Shown here: positions 1-8,235 of the stretch, in pieces
Position numbering within the stretch: the stretch's first letter is position 1
Layout: every line of letters starts with the position of its first letter
Source: Propionibacteriaceae bacterium UBA7704
Lineage (GTDB): Bacteria; Actinomycetota; Actinomycetes; Propionibacteriales; Propionibacteriaceae
Assembly (NCBI GenBank): GCA_002482525.1
Contig: DLGC01000010.1
Coordinates: 1-64,000 of the forward strand
Reading direction: 5' to 3'
Length of the DNA: 64,000 bases
Made by a program: the position numbers and the translations under genes
Notes under the pieces: model-generated
What the model was told of the DNA's origin: nothing
Database searches by the model: none
The model's input: the letters and a program-made list of their open reading frames with translations, nothing else

Positions 1-73
1 CTCCTCAACCAGCCGGGGGAAAGTCACCAGGCTTCGAGACGGACGCTGCGTCGCGTCCTCGATCAACGGGCGG
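1..73. repeat. Copy of the TTCGAGACGG / CCTCAACCAGCC dispersed repeat
   Basis: The left edge of the window holds the end of one repeat unit (CCTCAACCAGCC) and then a fuller unit with GCTTCGAGACGGACGC followed by a degenerate GCGTCCTCGATCAACG arm. It belongs to the same family as the array at 20741-21470 and lies in the intergenic space beyond the 3' end of the PfpI-type gene. No coding role is apparent. Confidence 0.6.
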
Positions 74-95
74 AAGGCCGCCGGAGCGGGCAGGC

Positions 96-143
96 TTCGA
101 CAGGCTGAGCCAGCCGACACCGTGCCCTGAGCCTGACGAAGGG
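96..143. repeat. Degenerate CCCTGAGC-GAAGGG hairpin repeats downstream of the PfpI gene
   Basis: CTTCGACAGGCTGAGCC (96-112) and CCCTGAGCCTGACGAAGGG (125-143) are two copies of a short dispersed hairpin element, also seen at 6271, 56866 and 63260. They lie just past the stop codon of the minus-strand PfpI gene, where they could act as a weak terminator or mRNA-end hairpin. That role is inferred from position only. Confidence 0.45.
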
Positions 144-153
144 CATGCCGCAG

Positions 154-696
154 CTACGACCGGCCGATCAAATCCACCAGGGCCGCGTTGAAAGCGGGCA
201 GGTCGCGAGGGCTGCGGCTGGAGAGCAGGTTGCCGTCCACGACGACCTCGGCGTCCACCCAGTCGGCGCCGGCATTCTTCAAGTCGGTGGAGATGCGGGT
301 GGTGGAGGTCAGCTTCTTTCCGGCTACCGCGCCGGCCTCGATCATGATCCACGGGCCGTGGCAGATCGAGGCCACCGGCTTGTCGGCATCGAAGAAGGCC
401 TTGACGAAGGCGATCGCCTGGGGATTGTTGCGGATCTTGTCCGAGTTCAGAGTGCCGCCGGGCAGCACCAGGGCATCGAAATCAGCCGGATCGGCCTCGT
501 CCAAGGTGAGGTCGACGGTGAAGTCGTCGCCGCGATCCCAGTCGTGAATCAGCGCCGTGATCGTGCCGGGCTCTTCACTGACCAGCACCGGTTGAGCACC
601 AGCGGACTCCAGCGTCGCCCAAGGTTCGGTGAGTTCAGGCTGTTCCACGCCCCGTTTGAGGAGGAACGCCACCTTCTTGCCAGTCAGATCAGTCAT
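154..696 (-). CDS. DJ-1/PfpI family protein (type 1 glutamine amidotransferase-like)
   Basis: This 180-residue protein has the PfpI/DJ-1 fold signature. The nucleophile-elbow cysteine is Cys112 in ASICHGPW, next to His113, and the conserved acid is Glu18 in RGVEQPEL. The LVLPGG strand-turn lies near residue 76. Family members include intracellular cysteine peptidases, deglycases and stress proteins, and the substrate cannot be read from the sequence. The length is typical for the PfpI group. The ATG at 696 is chosen because it begins the conserved N-terminal beta strand (GKKVAFLL) and has a TAGCCT hexamer 7 bases upstream (704-709) with no Shine-Dalgarno, so the transcript may be leaderless. 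It is a monocistronic gene, with repeats on its 3' side and a long non-coding region on its 5' side. Confidence 0.88.
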   Translation of the reverse strand: MTDLTGKKVAFLLKRGVEQPELTEPWATLESAGAQPVLVSEEPGTITALIHDWDRGDDFTVDLTLDEADPADFDALVLPGGTLNSDKIRNNPQAIAFVKAFFDADKPVASICHGPWIMIEAGAVAGKKLTSTTRISTDLKNAGADWVDAEVVVDGNLLSSRSPRDLPAFNAALVDLIGRS

Positions 697-1158
697 GCGC
701 ACCAGGCTAGTCGTCGCCGGGTGCCCTGACAGGTGCAACAAGATGCACCGCCCTGGTCGAAATCTGTCGCGACACACCAGCTGTCTCGCGACTGGAGCGC
801 GTCGTGTCGCTTCGGGGTCTCCGAGGGAACGGGTCTGGAGTCGCTGGTGCTGGTGCTAGTGCTGCGACCGCCGTGGGTCGCGGCCCGAGATCGCAAAGGG
901 GAATTGCGTCGGATGATTGCCTCGGGCCGCGACGTCTAGGGGGCTATCGCCACGCGCCGGCCGCGTTCTCGCGGCGGACGGGCGCCACAGTACCAGCACC
1001 CTCAAACCGGCGACCAGCGGGTTCCGCCGCATAGCTGCCGGAGTTTGCCCAGCGGTCGACAGCCCGACACCTGCTGGGCGCCTGTCAACCACGCACCACT
1101 GCTTTGCTGCCCGAGGGTTTTCATGCGGCACCCGCATGCCTGACAGGGAAGGGATGAG
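697..1158. other. Intergenic region between divergent PfpI and metallophosphoesterase genes
   Basis: These 462 bases hold no convincing gene. The open frames across it have no ribosome binding site, and their codon pattern does not fit a protein. It carries the likely PfpI promoter (704-709), a run of GGTGCTGGTGCT-like triplets around 845-860, and a perfect 7-base inverted repeat CATGCGG/CCGCATG with a 3-base loop at 1122-1138. That repeat lies about 20 bases before the phosphatase start and could be an operator. A GGGAAGGGA Shine-Dalgarno lies at 1145-1153. Confidence 0.5.
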
Positions 1159-3831
1159 ATGGGAATTTCGTTGGCCACACCCACATCGCGAATACAGAGG
1201 CGATGGTGGGCAACCGGTTTGGTTGCAGCACTTTTTGCCGGCGTCGCCGCAACGACCCCAGCGACCGCAGCCGCACCGGATCCAACAACACTGGTCACCA
1301 CTGCAGGCACCACGTGGAAGTACCTCGACAACGGCACCGAGCCCTGCTCCACCGACGACCTCAACGCTTGGACCAGCGGCGGCTTCGACGATTCCACCTG
1401 GAAGAGCGCCGCTGGTGGCTTCGGTGCCAAGTACGGCACCGCCTCCATCAACGGTGGCACCATCAAGACTCTGCTCAACCAGTACATCGACCCGACGGCG
1501 AGCCAGAAGGTGGACATCCCCACCTTCTTCTTCCGCACAACTTTCGACCTCACCGATGCCCAAGTGGCCGAACTCGACTCGCTGGCCGCCTCAGTGACCT
1601 ATGACGACGCCGTGCGGATCTACGTCAATGGCACAAAGGTCGCGCACTTCTACGACGACCGGGCGACTTCCACCACGACCAATCTGCAGTACGCCGGTGC
1701 GTCCAATGGCGACCCGGAAACCTCAGTCTTCACTGTTCCGGCGGCGGAGGTGCACGCAGGCACCAACACCATCGCGGTGGCGCTCTATCAGGACCGGGAA
1801 ACCAGTTCCGACATCTATCTGGACTTCTCCAGCCTGATCGCGAACTACACCGATCCCGACAGCGTCCCCCAGCTCAGCGATGTCAGCTTCGACATCGGTG
1901 CGGACGCCAGCAAGCGCAATCTGGCCTGGTACTCCTCCATGGATGTGAGCCAGTCGGTCGAGGTCGCCCCGGCGTCCGCGATGACCGGCGACACCTTCCC
2001 GGCTGCGCAAGCGACCAGCTTCGCCAGCGATGCCGCCGGCTCAGCCACTGAGAGCGGCAGCTTCTACCGTCACGCCACCGTGACCGGGCTGAAGCCGGCC
2101 ACCGCCTACGTGTACCGCATCGGCAACGACGCGGCCTGGTCGCCGACGTACTCCTTCCAGACTCAGGCCGACGACCACGAGACGAAGTTCGTGGCAGTCG
2201 GTGACGTCCAGGAGGGTGCCTCCAGCAGCCTGACCAATGACCGCACCGGCTGGAAGAACACGCTGGACAGCGCGCTGACCGCCACCCCGGACACCGACTT
2301 CATCCTGTCCTTGGGGGACCAGGTGAACTCGGCAGCCAATGAGGATCAGTACACCGCCTTCCTGGCACCGGATCAGTTGAAGAGCGTGCCGCTGGCCGCC
2401 ACCATCGGCAACCACGATGCAAGCTCCTTGGCCTACTCCCAGCACTTCAACATGCCCAACGTCGACGCCAGCCACGGTGCCGGTTCCAGCACCTCCTCCG
2501 GCGGTGACTACTGGTTCAGCTACGGAGATGCGCTGTTCCTGGATCTGAACTCCAACAACACAGACAATGCCAGCCATGCCGAGTTCGTCTCTCAGACCAT
2601 CGCGGCGCATCCGAACTTCCGGTGGCAGATCGTGGTCTTCCACCACTCGATCTACAGCACGGCCTCCCACGCCAACGATTCCGACATCGTCGCCCGCCGT
2701 GCGGCCCTGTCGCAGATCATGTCCAATGCCGATATCGACCTGGTGCTGATGGGCCACGACCATGTCTACGCCCGTACCTGGCTGATGAAGGACGGCGCCG
2801 TCAGCGAGGACACCTCCAAGGGGGCTCAGTCCACCCTGGCAGCCAAGCCCGGAGAGGTGCTGTACGTCACCGGCAACTCCGCCAGTGGCTCGAAGTACTA
2901 CGCCATCTCGGGGAACTATGACTGGACGGCTGTGACCACTCAGGATCAGCTGCCGAGCTACACCGAGGTCACCGTGACTGATACGGCGATCACACTGAAC
3001 ACCGTCCACACCTCGGATCGGTCGGTCATCGACTCGGTGAAGCTCACCCAGGCCGACGTCACCGACCCGGTGATCACGCTGCCGAGCAACAATCAGCTCT
3101 CCGTCGACGACAGCTTCGATCCGATGGCCGGGGTATCGGCTACTGACGACACCGATGGTGATCTGACCAGCGCCGTCACGGTGTCCGGGCAGGTCAACAC
3201 CAGTGTCCCGGGCAGCTACGAACTCACCTACTCGGTCTCCGACGCGGCCGGGAACTCCACCACGGTCAAGCGCACCGTCACCGTGGTCAGCGGCACCCTG
3301 ACCAGCACTGGTGTACCCGCCATCGGCGGCATGGTGAAGGTGGGATCGGTGGTGACCGCTGTCACTCCAGCGTGGCAGCCGACGCCTACCTTCAGCTTCC
3401 AGTGGTTGCTCAACGGCAAGCCTCTTGCCGGCAAGACCAGCGCGCGACTGGTGGTGGAACCCAGCTACGCCTCGGGACGGCTGTCGGTCCAGGTGACGGG
3501 AACCCGTGCCGGCTACGAGACGTTGACGCAGACTTCCGCTGCGGTCACCGTCGCCAAGGCCGACTTCAGCTCGGTCAGCAAGCCGAAGATCAAGGGCAAA
3601 GCCCGCGTCGGCGCCCGGCTGTCGGTGAACACCGGCAAATGGTCCCCGGCACCGGCCTTCACCTTCCGCTGGTACGCCAACGGCAAAGCCATCAAGGGCG
3701 CCACCGGCACCCGGCTGAAGCTGACCAGCAAGCTCAAGGGCAAGCGCATCAGTGTGAAGGTCGTGGCCACCAAGACCGGATACAACACCCGCACCGTCAC
3801 TTCGGCACGTACCGCCAAGGTGAGGCGCTGA
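1159..3831 (+). CDS. Secreted multidomain metallophosphoesterase (purple acid phosphatase-like) with Ig-like C-terminus
   Basis: An 890-residue exported protein. A signal peptide (about 1-40) ends near ATTPATAAA. Residues about 45-235 look like a beta-sandwich domain, and 240-335 a fibronectin-like purple-acid-phosphatase N-terminal domain. Residues 340-610 carry the metallophosphoesterase motifs in order: VGDV, LGDQ, GNHD (about 417-420), VVFHH and GHDH (about 531-534). A DUF5011-type Ig domain follows (about 635-715), then two Ig-like modules with cores QWLLNG and RWYANG, and a basic tail KVRR. The likely role is release of phosphate from extracellular phosphoesters, which would suit the phosphate-uptake locus in this window. 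The exact substrate is unknown. The ATG follows a GGGAAGGGA ribosome site, and a terminator hairpin follows the stop. There is no LPXTG or C-terminal membrane anchor. Confidence 0.9.
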   Translation: MGISLATPTSRIQRRWWATGLVAALFAGVAATTPATAAAPDPTTLVTTAGTTWKYLDNGTEPCSTDDLNAWTSGGFDDSTWKSAAGGFGAKYGTASINGGTIKTLLNQYIDPTASQKVDIPTFFFRTTFDLTDAQVAELDSLAASVTYDDAVRIYVNGTKVAHFYDDRATSTTTNLQYAGASNGDPETSVFTVPAAEVHAGTNTIAVALYQDRETSSDIYLDFSSLIANYTDPDSVPQLSDVSFDIGADASKRNLAWYSSMDVSQSVEVAPASAMTGDTFPAAQATSFASDAAGSATESGSFYRHATVTGLKPATAYVYRIGNDAAWSPTYSFQTQADDHETKFVAVGDVQEGASSSLTNDRTGWKNTLDSALTATPDTDFILSLGDQVNSAANEDQYTAFLAPDQLKSVPLAATIGNHDASSLAYSQHFNMPNVDASHGAGSSTSSGGDYWFSYGDALFLDLNSNNTDNASHAEFVSQTIAAHPNFRWQIVVFHHSIYSTASHANDSDIVARRAALSQIMSNADIDLVLMGHDHVYARTWLMKDGAVSEDTSKGAQSTLAAKPGEVLYVTGNSASGSKYYAISGNYDWTAVTTQDQLPSYTEVTVTDTAITLNTVHTSDRSVIDSVKLTQADVTDPVITLPSNNQLSVDDSFDPMAGVSATDDTDGDLTSAVTVSGQVNTSVPGSYELTYSVSDAAGNSTTVKRTVTVVSGTLTSTGVPAIGGMVKVGSVVTAVTPAWQPTPTFSFQWLLNGKPLAGKTSARLVVEPSYASGRLSVQVTGTRAGYETLTQTSAAVTVAKADFSSVSKPKIKGKARVGARLSVNTGKWSPAPAFTFRWYANGKAIKGATGTRLKLTSKLKGKRISVKVVATKTGYNTRTVTSARTAKVRR

Positions 3832-3845
3832 TCACAGCAGTTCGG

Positions 3846-3877
3846 GGGGCGTCGTCGGCTGAGTCCGACGGCGCCCC
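3846..3877 (+). terminator. Hairpin terminator between convergent genes
   Basis: GGGGCGTCGTCGG pairs with CCGACGGCGCCCC across a 6-base loop, with one G-U-type pair. It sits 14 bases after the phosphatase stop and before the end of the convergent HEAT gene, so it may serve both. There is no clear U-tract. Confidence 0.6.
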
Positions 3878-3918
3878 TCGTCGTTCGGCTCACCGACTCC
3901 CGCCAGCAGCCGCCAGGC

Positions 3919-4635
3919 TCAGGCGCGGTACGGCGAGAGCAGCTTCTTGATTCTCTGCTTGGTCAGATTCTGTGTGACCACCCAGGCGAGATCAGGGTCG
4001 GCGGTGTCGATGGCGAAGAACTGCACCAATCCCTGCTCGGGTGAGGCAGCCACGGCCACCGACCAGCAGTAAGCCAGTCCCTTTCGCAGAACCCGCACCG
4101 CATCCTGTCGGCGGTCCGACAGCGGTATCGCGGCCAGCGTCGCGGTCGCTCGCTCACAGGCCGCCAGCGCCGCCGCCGCGGTCAGCGGATCATTCAATAG
4201 GCGCGGCTCACAGATCGCGGCGATTCCTGCGCGAACCACGAGCGGGTCAGCAGCATCGACCCAGGTCGAAACGATGGCGCGCAGCAGCTCCGGGGCGGTG
4301 TCGCCGATCCGTTGGACGGCAATGGCCGCGGCCTCGCGCACTCGCCAGCGATCGTCGGTCGCCGCCGTAGTGAGCCGCTGAATCAGCGTTCCGGGATCGT
4401 CCGCGATCACGATCAGTCGCCCCAATCCGACCACCCCACAGCAGGCGAGGTACTCCGCCGGCTCATCGAGAAACGACCAGATCAGCGGCTCCGGAATCAG
4501 ATCAGCGGCCACCTCGAGCAGTGTCAGATTCGCTCGGGGGCCCGGCAAACCGCTGTGCCGCGTCAGGTACTGGGCCAATTCGGCTGGTGCGAGATCGGCC
4601 AACTCGGCACGGTACCGCGCCGTAACGTCGACCAT
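3919..4635 (-). CDS. HEAT-repeat protein of unknown function
   Basis: A 238-residue soluble protein made largely of paired helices. The segment DDRWRVREAAAIAVQRIGD (about residues 105-125) is a typical HEAT repeat, and similar Ala/Leu-rich helical pairs flank it. There is no signal peptide or catalytic motif. Such proteins usually serve as protein-binding scaffolds, and nothing here identifies a partner. The ATG at 4635 (MVDVTARYRAEL) is preferred over longer in-frame starts because a TAGGAT hexamer (4643-4648) lies 7 bases upstream, the spacing expected of a leaderless mRNA. It is divergent from glyA and convergent with the phosphatase. Confidence 0.72.
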   Translation of the reverse strand: MVDVTARYRAELADLAPAELAQYLTRHSGLPGPRANLTLLEVAADLIPEPLIWSFLDEPAEYLACCGVVGLGRLIVIADDPGTLIQRLTTAATDDRWRVREAAAIAVQRIGDTAPELLRAIVSTWVDAADPLVVRAGIAAICEPRLLNDPLTAAAALAACERATATLAAIPLSDRRQDAVRVLRKGLAYCWSVAVAASPEQGLVQFFAIDTADPDLAWVVTQNLTKQRIKKLLSPYRA

Positions 4636-4725
4636 GACGCACATCCTAAGCCGGACATCGGCGGTGCCACGGGAGCCCGGCAAAGCTCGCTAAAGTTAGC
4701 GGGTCACCAACCGAGGAGTGCGCCC

Positions 4726-6165
4726 GTGGCCGATTCCGCCAGCACCGTTTCCCAGATCTACGCCCAAACACTCGGCGTGATCGAAGCCGTCGAACCGCGT
4801 ATCGCCGGAGCGATCCGCTCCGAGCTGACTGATCAGCGAGGTTCGCTGAAACTGATCGCCAGCGAGAATTACGCCTCACTGCCGGTGCTGCTCACCATGG
4901 GTAGCTGGCTCAGCGACAAATATGCCGAAGGCACCATCGGACACCGCTTCTATGCCGGCTGCCAAAATGTCGACACCGTGGAGAGCGTCGCGTCCGAGCA
5001 CGCTCGGGAGCTGTTCGGCGCCGAGTATGCCTATGTCCAACCGCATTCGGGCATCGACGCCAATCTGGTGGCCTACTGGTCGATTCTGGCCCATCGCATC
5101 GAGAGCCCGACGTTGGAGCGCCTGGGCGCCAAGACGGTCAACGACTTGTCCGAGGAGGACTGGGAGGCGTTGCGCGCCACCTTCAACCAGCAGCGGGTGA
5201 TGGGCATGAGCCTGGACGCCGGTGGTCACCTCACCCACGGCTTCCGGCACAACATCTCCGGCAAGATGTTCCGTCAGCATTCCTACGGCACCAATCCCGA
5301 GACCGGCCTGATCGACTACGACAAGCTGCTCGCCGACGCCCGCGAATTCAAACCGCTGATCCTGGTGGCCGGCTATTCCGCCTACCCGCGGCGGGTCAAC
5401 TTCGCGCGGATGCGCGAGATCGCCGACGAGGTGGGCGCCACCTTGTTCGTCGACATGGCACACTTCGCCGGCCTGGTGGCCGGCAAGGTGTTCACCGGGG
5501 AGGAGAACCCGGTGCCCTACGCCCACGTCGTGGCGTCCACCACCCACAAGTCGCTGCGCGGACCGCGCGGTGGCTTCGTGCTGGCGACCAACGAGTACGC
5601 CCCCAGCGTCGACCGCGGCTGCCCGATGGTGCTCGGCGGACCGCTGAGCCATGTGATGGCTGCCAAGGCGGTGGCTTTCGCCGAGGCCCGTCAGCAGGGC
5701 TTCCAGAGCTACGCCCAGGCGGTGGCCGACAATGCCAAGGTCCTCGCCGAGGGGCTGCTGAAGCGCGGCGTCACCCTGGTGACCGGCGGCACCGACAACC
5801 ATCTGGTGCTGTTGGACGTGAGCTCCTTCGGATTGACCGGACGTCAGGCCGAATCGGCGCTGCTGGACTCCGGCGTGGTTACCAACCGCAACTCGGTGCC
5901 CAACGACCCCAACGGCGCGTGGTACACCTCCGGCGTGCGCATCGGCACCCCGGCCCTGACGAGTCGTGGTTTCGGCGCTGCCGAATTCGATCAGGTCGCC
6001 GAGTTGATCACCGGAGTACTGAAGGCGACCTCTCCGCTCACGACGGCCGCAGGCACCCCTGGCAAGGCGAAGTACACCATCGCCGACGGCGTGGCCGAGC
6101 GCACCCAGGCTGCTGCCAACGAACTGCTGGACGCCAACCCGCTTTACCCCGGTTTGGAGCTCTGA
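4726..6165 (+). CDS. glyA: Serine hydroxymethyltransferase
   Basis: A 479-residue PLP enzyme that interconverts serine and glycine with tetrahydrofolate, feeding one-carbon units to purine, thymidylate and methionine synthesis. Family motifs include SLKLIASENYAS near the N-terminus, the YAEGTIGHRFYAGC segment, VDMAHFAGLVA, and the PLP-binding lysine Lys275 in STTHKSLRGPRGG. The protein is longer than the 410-430-residue form common in bacteria and matches an extended actinobacterial variant. GTG at 4726 is the start because it follows GAGGAG (4713-4718) at a good distance. An in-frame extension upstream lacks homology and runs through the divergent promoter region. A TAAAGT hexamer at 4691 is a possible -10 box. 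Confidence 0.95.
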   Translation: MADSASTVSQIYAQTLGVIEAVEPRIAGAIRSELTDQRGSLKLIASENYASLPVLLTMGSWLSDKYAEGTIGHRFYAGCQNVDTVESVASEHARELFGAEYAYVQPHSGIDANLVAYWSILAHRIESPTLERLGAKTVNDLSEEDWEALRATFNQQRVMGMSLDAGGHLTHGFRHNISGKMFRQHSYGTNPETGLIDYDKLLADAREFKPLILVAGYSAYPRRVNFARMREIADEVGATLFVDMAHFAGLVAGKVFTGEENPVPYAHVVASTTHKSLRGPRGGFVLATNEYAPSVDRGCPMVLGGPLSHVMAAKAVAFAEARQQGFQSYAQAVADNAKVLAEGLLKRGVTLVTGGTDNHLVLLDVSSFGLTGRQAESALLDSGVVTNRNSVPNDPNGAWYTSGVRIGTPALTSRGFGAAEFDQVAELITGVLKATSPLTTAAGTPGKAKYTIADGVAERTQAAANELLDANPLYPGLEL

Positions 6166-6227
6166 GCGAACCACCGCAGCTGGTCTGCTCGTAGCACTCG
6201 CCTACCGGCTGGGTGCACCCACCCTTC

Positions 6228-6327
6228 TCGCTGGCTGAGCTTGATGAAGCCCAGCCGGCGAGGTCGGTTTCCCTTCGACAAGCTCAGGGCACGGAGGTGA
6301 AGCACACGGCACGGAGGTAAAGCACGC
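6228..6327. repeat. Hairpins and tandem repeat between convergent glyA and DUF2207 genes
   Basis: A hairpin TCGCTGGCTG/CAGCCGGCGA (6228-6237 with 6252-6261) is followed by the dispersed element CCCTTCGACAAGCTCAGGG (6271-6289). After that comes an imperfect 20-base tandem duplication beginning GGCACGGAGGT (6288-6307 and 6308-6327). The first hairpin is a plausible bidirectional terminator for the convergent genes. No gene is visible in 6166-6371. Confidence 0.5.
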
Positions 6328-6371
6328 CGCAAGAAACCGGAGCACACGGCCCAGCGGGCGCGGCATCCGAG

Positions 6372-8069
6372 TCAGCGACTGAAGAGGGTGCCCTGCAGGG
6401 TGGTCACGAAGTTACTCATCGACGCAGGGAAGTCCGCCAAGTGCCAATCCTGCGGCCCGTGATACCAGTCAAGATCGACAGAATCGGGGAGGTCGTCGGC
6501 ATCGGATTGGGCGATGGCGGCGAGCCAGCGATCACGCCCACCGAGCACAACGGCGTAGGGCAATAGCGTCGAGACGCTTCGGTAGGGATCATCGGCGGTC
6601 AGATTCGAGACCGGATGAGTGAGCAGATCCCCGCGCAGGATGTCCAGGCCCCGCAGCACCGCGGTTCCGGTCGCGGTTCGGGCAGGCATCTCCCGGGATA
6701 CGAACATCAAACCCAGCGCAACCAGAACCAGCGACAGGCCGAGCAGGCCGAAATTGGTGAATGCGATCAATGCCGCCGCACCCACAGTGGCCGCCACCAG
6801 GACGACCCAACTCAGCAGACCCCACTGGCTTCGGGTGGCATCGGGACGCCGAGCGAACCACCCCTCGGCGACCACCTCGTCGTACAGCTCGGATTGCACG
6901 GTGCCGATGACCGATGCCAGCGTGCCGGGAAGATGAGACAGCTTGACCGGATCACCCTGAATCGGGGCCACCGCGTCGAGCAGGGTGCGTTCGAAGTCAT
7001 GCAGTGGTTCGTCGCTCGAGCGCCGGGTGAAGGTCCAATCGGTCGGGGCGTGCTCGTTTTCTCGGGGCAGTTCGGTGATCCGTAGATGACCTCGAACGGC
7101 GAGATCGAGCACCGAGGCGGTGACATCCACCGGGTCCACCCGCTCATCGACCAGCGTGCCGATCGTCCCGGGTCGAATCCCCTTGATCACCGTGAACGCC
7201 GTCTGGCCGGCGGCAATGGGCTCGAAGTCGGCCACCAGAATCGGGTCGACTGCCCCGGCGAAGTCTCGGCCGATCTTGCGATGCGCCAGCCAGAGCAGCA
7301 GCGCGCCGAGCGCGGCAACTCCCACGGCCAGGCCCAGAGCCAGCGGATCGACGGAAAAGGCCCGCTCTGCGGTCCAGAGCTGGCGCCGGTCTTCATTCAC
7401 GGCGATCTGGCCGGGCGCAAAACTCAGGGTGGCGATGACCACCTCGCCGATCCCGACACCGTCCTGGCGGAAGGTCGGCTGTGGGTAGTCATGGTTGCCG
7501 CCGGCATAGAAAGTGCAGGATTCCGGGGAGGATGCCTCGCCGGCTGCGCAGTCCAGATAGGTGAACAGAGTCGGAACAGACATCACACCGTTGAACTGAC
7601 GCACCGGAACACTCAGACCCTGGAGCAGCGGCCAGCTCACCAGAGTTTCGTCATCGACATCGCGCACTGCGGCACCGGTGACCACATAGCTCAGCAGCAA
7701 TGGCTCGGTCAGCCCGGCGGTCGGCATGTCGATGATGACCCGTGATGCTTCGGTGCGAACCTCCGGCTGCAGCTCCACACCGCCACTGCTGAGGGTGATA
7801 TCGGAGATCGTGTAGCGATACTCCGTGGACTGCGCGGTGCGGCGTGCGGTCTGGATCACCTGCTGCAACCGCTCGGGCGGAGTGGACTCGAAAGTGATCG
7901 AGGCTTGGACGGCCAGTTGACCGTCCGAGGAAAGCACCGCCACAGCGTTGTACGTCGACACCTGTCCGGGCATGGCCGCATGGGCAGCGGGAACGATCCC
8001 GGCCGCCAGACCGACGGCTGCCAGCGCTACGGCCAGCGTGCGCAACATCCGGGTCGCGAGTTTCGCCAT
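6372..8069 (-). CDS. DUF2207 family membrane protein
   Basis: A 565-residue protein with a cleavable signal peptide (about 1-31, ending AAHAA) and an extracytoplasmic beta-rich domain (about 35-230). A membrane helix follows at about 236-258 (LALGLAVGVAALGALLLWLA), then a cytoplasmic part with a winged-helix-like segment. A helical hairpin lies at about 420-458, and the C-terminus is cytoplasmic. This arrangement is that of the DUF2207 predicted membrane proteins, whose function is not established. The ATG at 8069 follows AGAGGAACC, a good ribosome site, and begins the signal peptide. The next gene upstream is divergent, so this is probably a single-gene unit. Confidence 0.82.
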   Translation of the reverse strand: MAKLATRMLRTLAVALAAVGLAAGIVPAAHAAMPGQVSTYNAVAVLSSDGQLAVQASITFESTPPERLQQVIQTARRTAQSTEYRYTISDITLSSGGVELQPEVRTEASRVIIDMPTAGLTEPLLLSYVVTGAAVRDVDDETLVSWPLLQGLSVPVRQFNGVMSVPTLFTYLDCAAGEASSPESCTFYAGGNHDYPQPTFRQDGVGIGEVVIATLSFAPGQIAVNEDRRQLWTAERAFSVDPLALGLAVGVAALGALLLWLAHRKIGRDFAGAVDPILVADFEPIAAGQTAFTVIKGIRPGTIGTLVDERVDPVDVTASVLDLAVRGHLRITELPRENEHAPTDWTFTRRSSDEPLHDFERTLLDAVAPIQGDPVKLSHLPGTLASVIGTVQSELYDEVVAEGWFARRPDATRSQWGLLSWVVLVAATVGAAALIAFTNFGLLGLSLVLVALGLMFVSREMPARTATGTAVLRGLDILRGDLLTHPVSNLTADDPYRSVSTLLPYAVVLGGRDRWLAAIAQSDADDLPDSVDLDWYHGPQDWHLADFPASMSNFVTTLQGTLFSR

Positions 8070-8223
8070 GATGGTTCCTCTGCAGAGCGATGTGATTTCC
8101 GGTACAGCGTAGCGAGGTAGCCGTGCCGAAATCACCCTTCGCGTCCAGCCCAAAAGGTCCGTCGGCCACAAATGGTGCGTCCAGCGGAGAGCGCCATGGT
8201 GGTGTCGGTTTTCGTAAAACCGT

Positions 8224-8229
8224 TAGTCT
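8224..8229 (+). promoter_or_regulatory. Candidate -10 box (TAGTCT) of the zinc peptidase gene
   Basis: TAGTCT ends 6 bases before the GTG at 8236, and there is no Shine-Dalgarno between them. Transcription would therefore begin at or next to the start codon. Confidence 0.5.
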
Positions 8230-8235
8230 TTCGAC

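Noticed and set aside
4636..4725. Riboswitch upstream of glyA
   Set aside because: The gap is only 90 bases, holds a promoter-like TAAAGT box and a Shine-Dalgarno, and shows no extended paired structure.
4876..6174. 432-codon minus-strand frame opposite glyA
   Set aside because: Same GC-driven antisense effect. The product is low-complexity Gly/Val/His/Gln, while glyA is unmistakable on the other strand.
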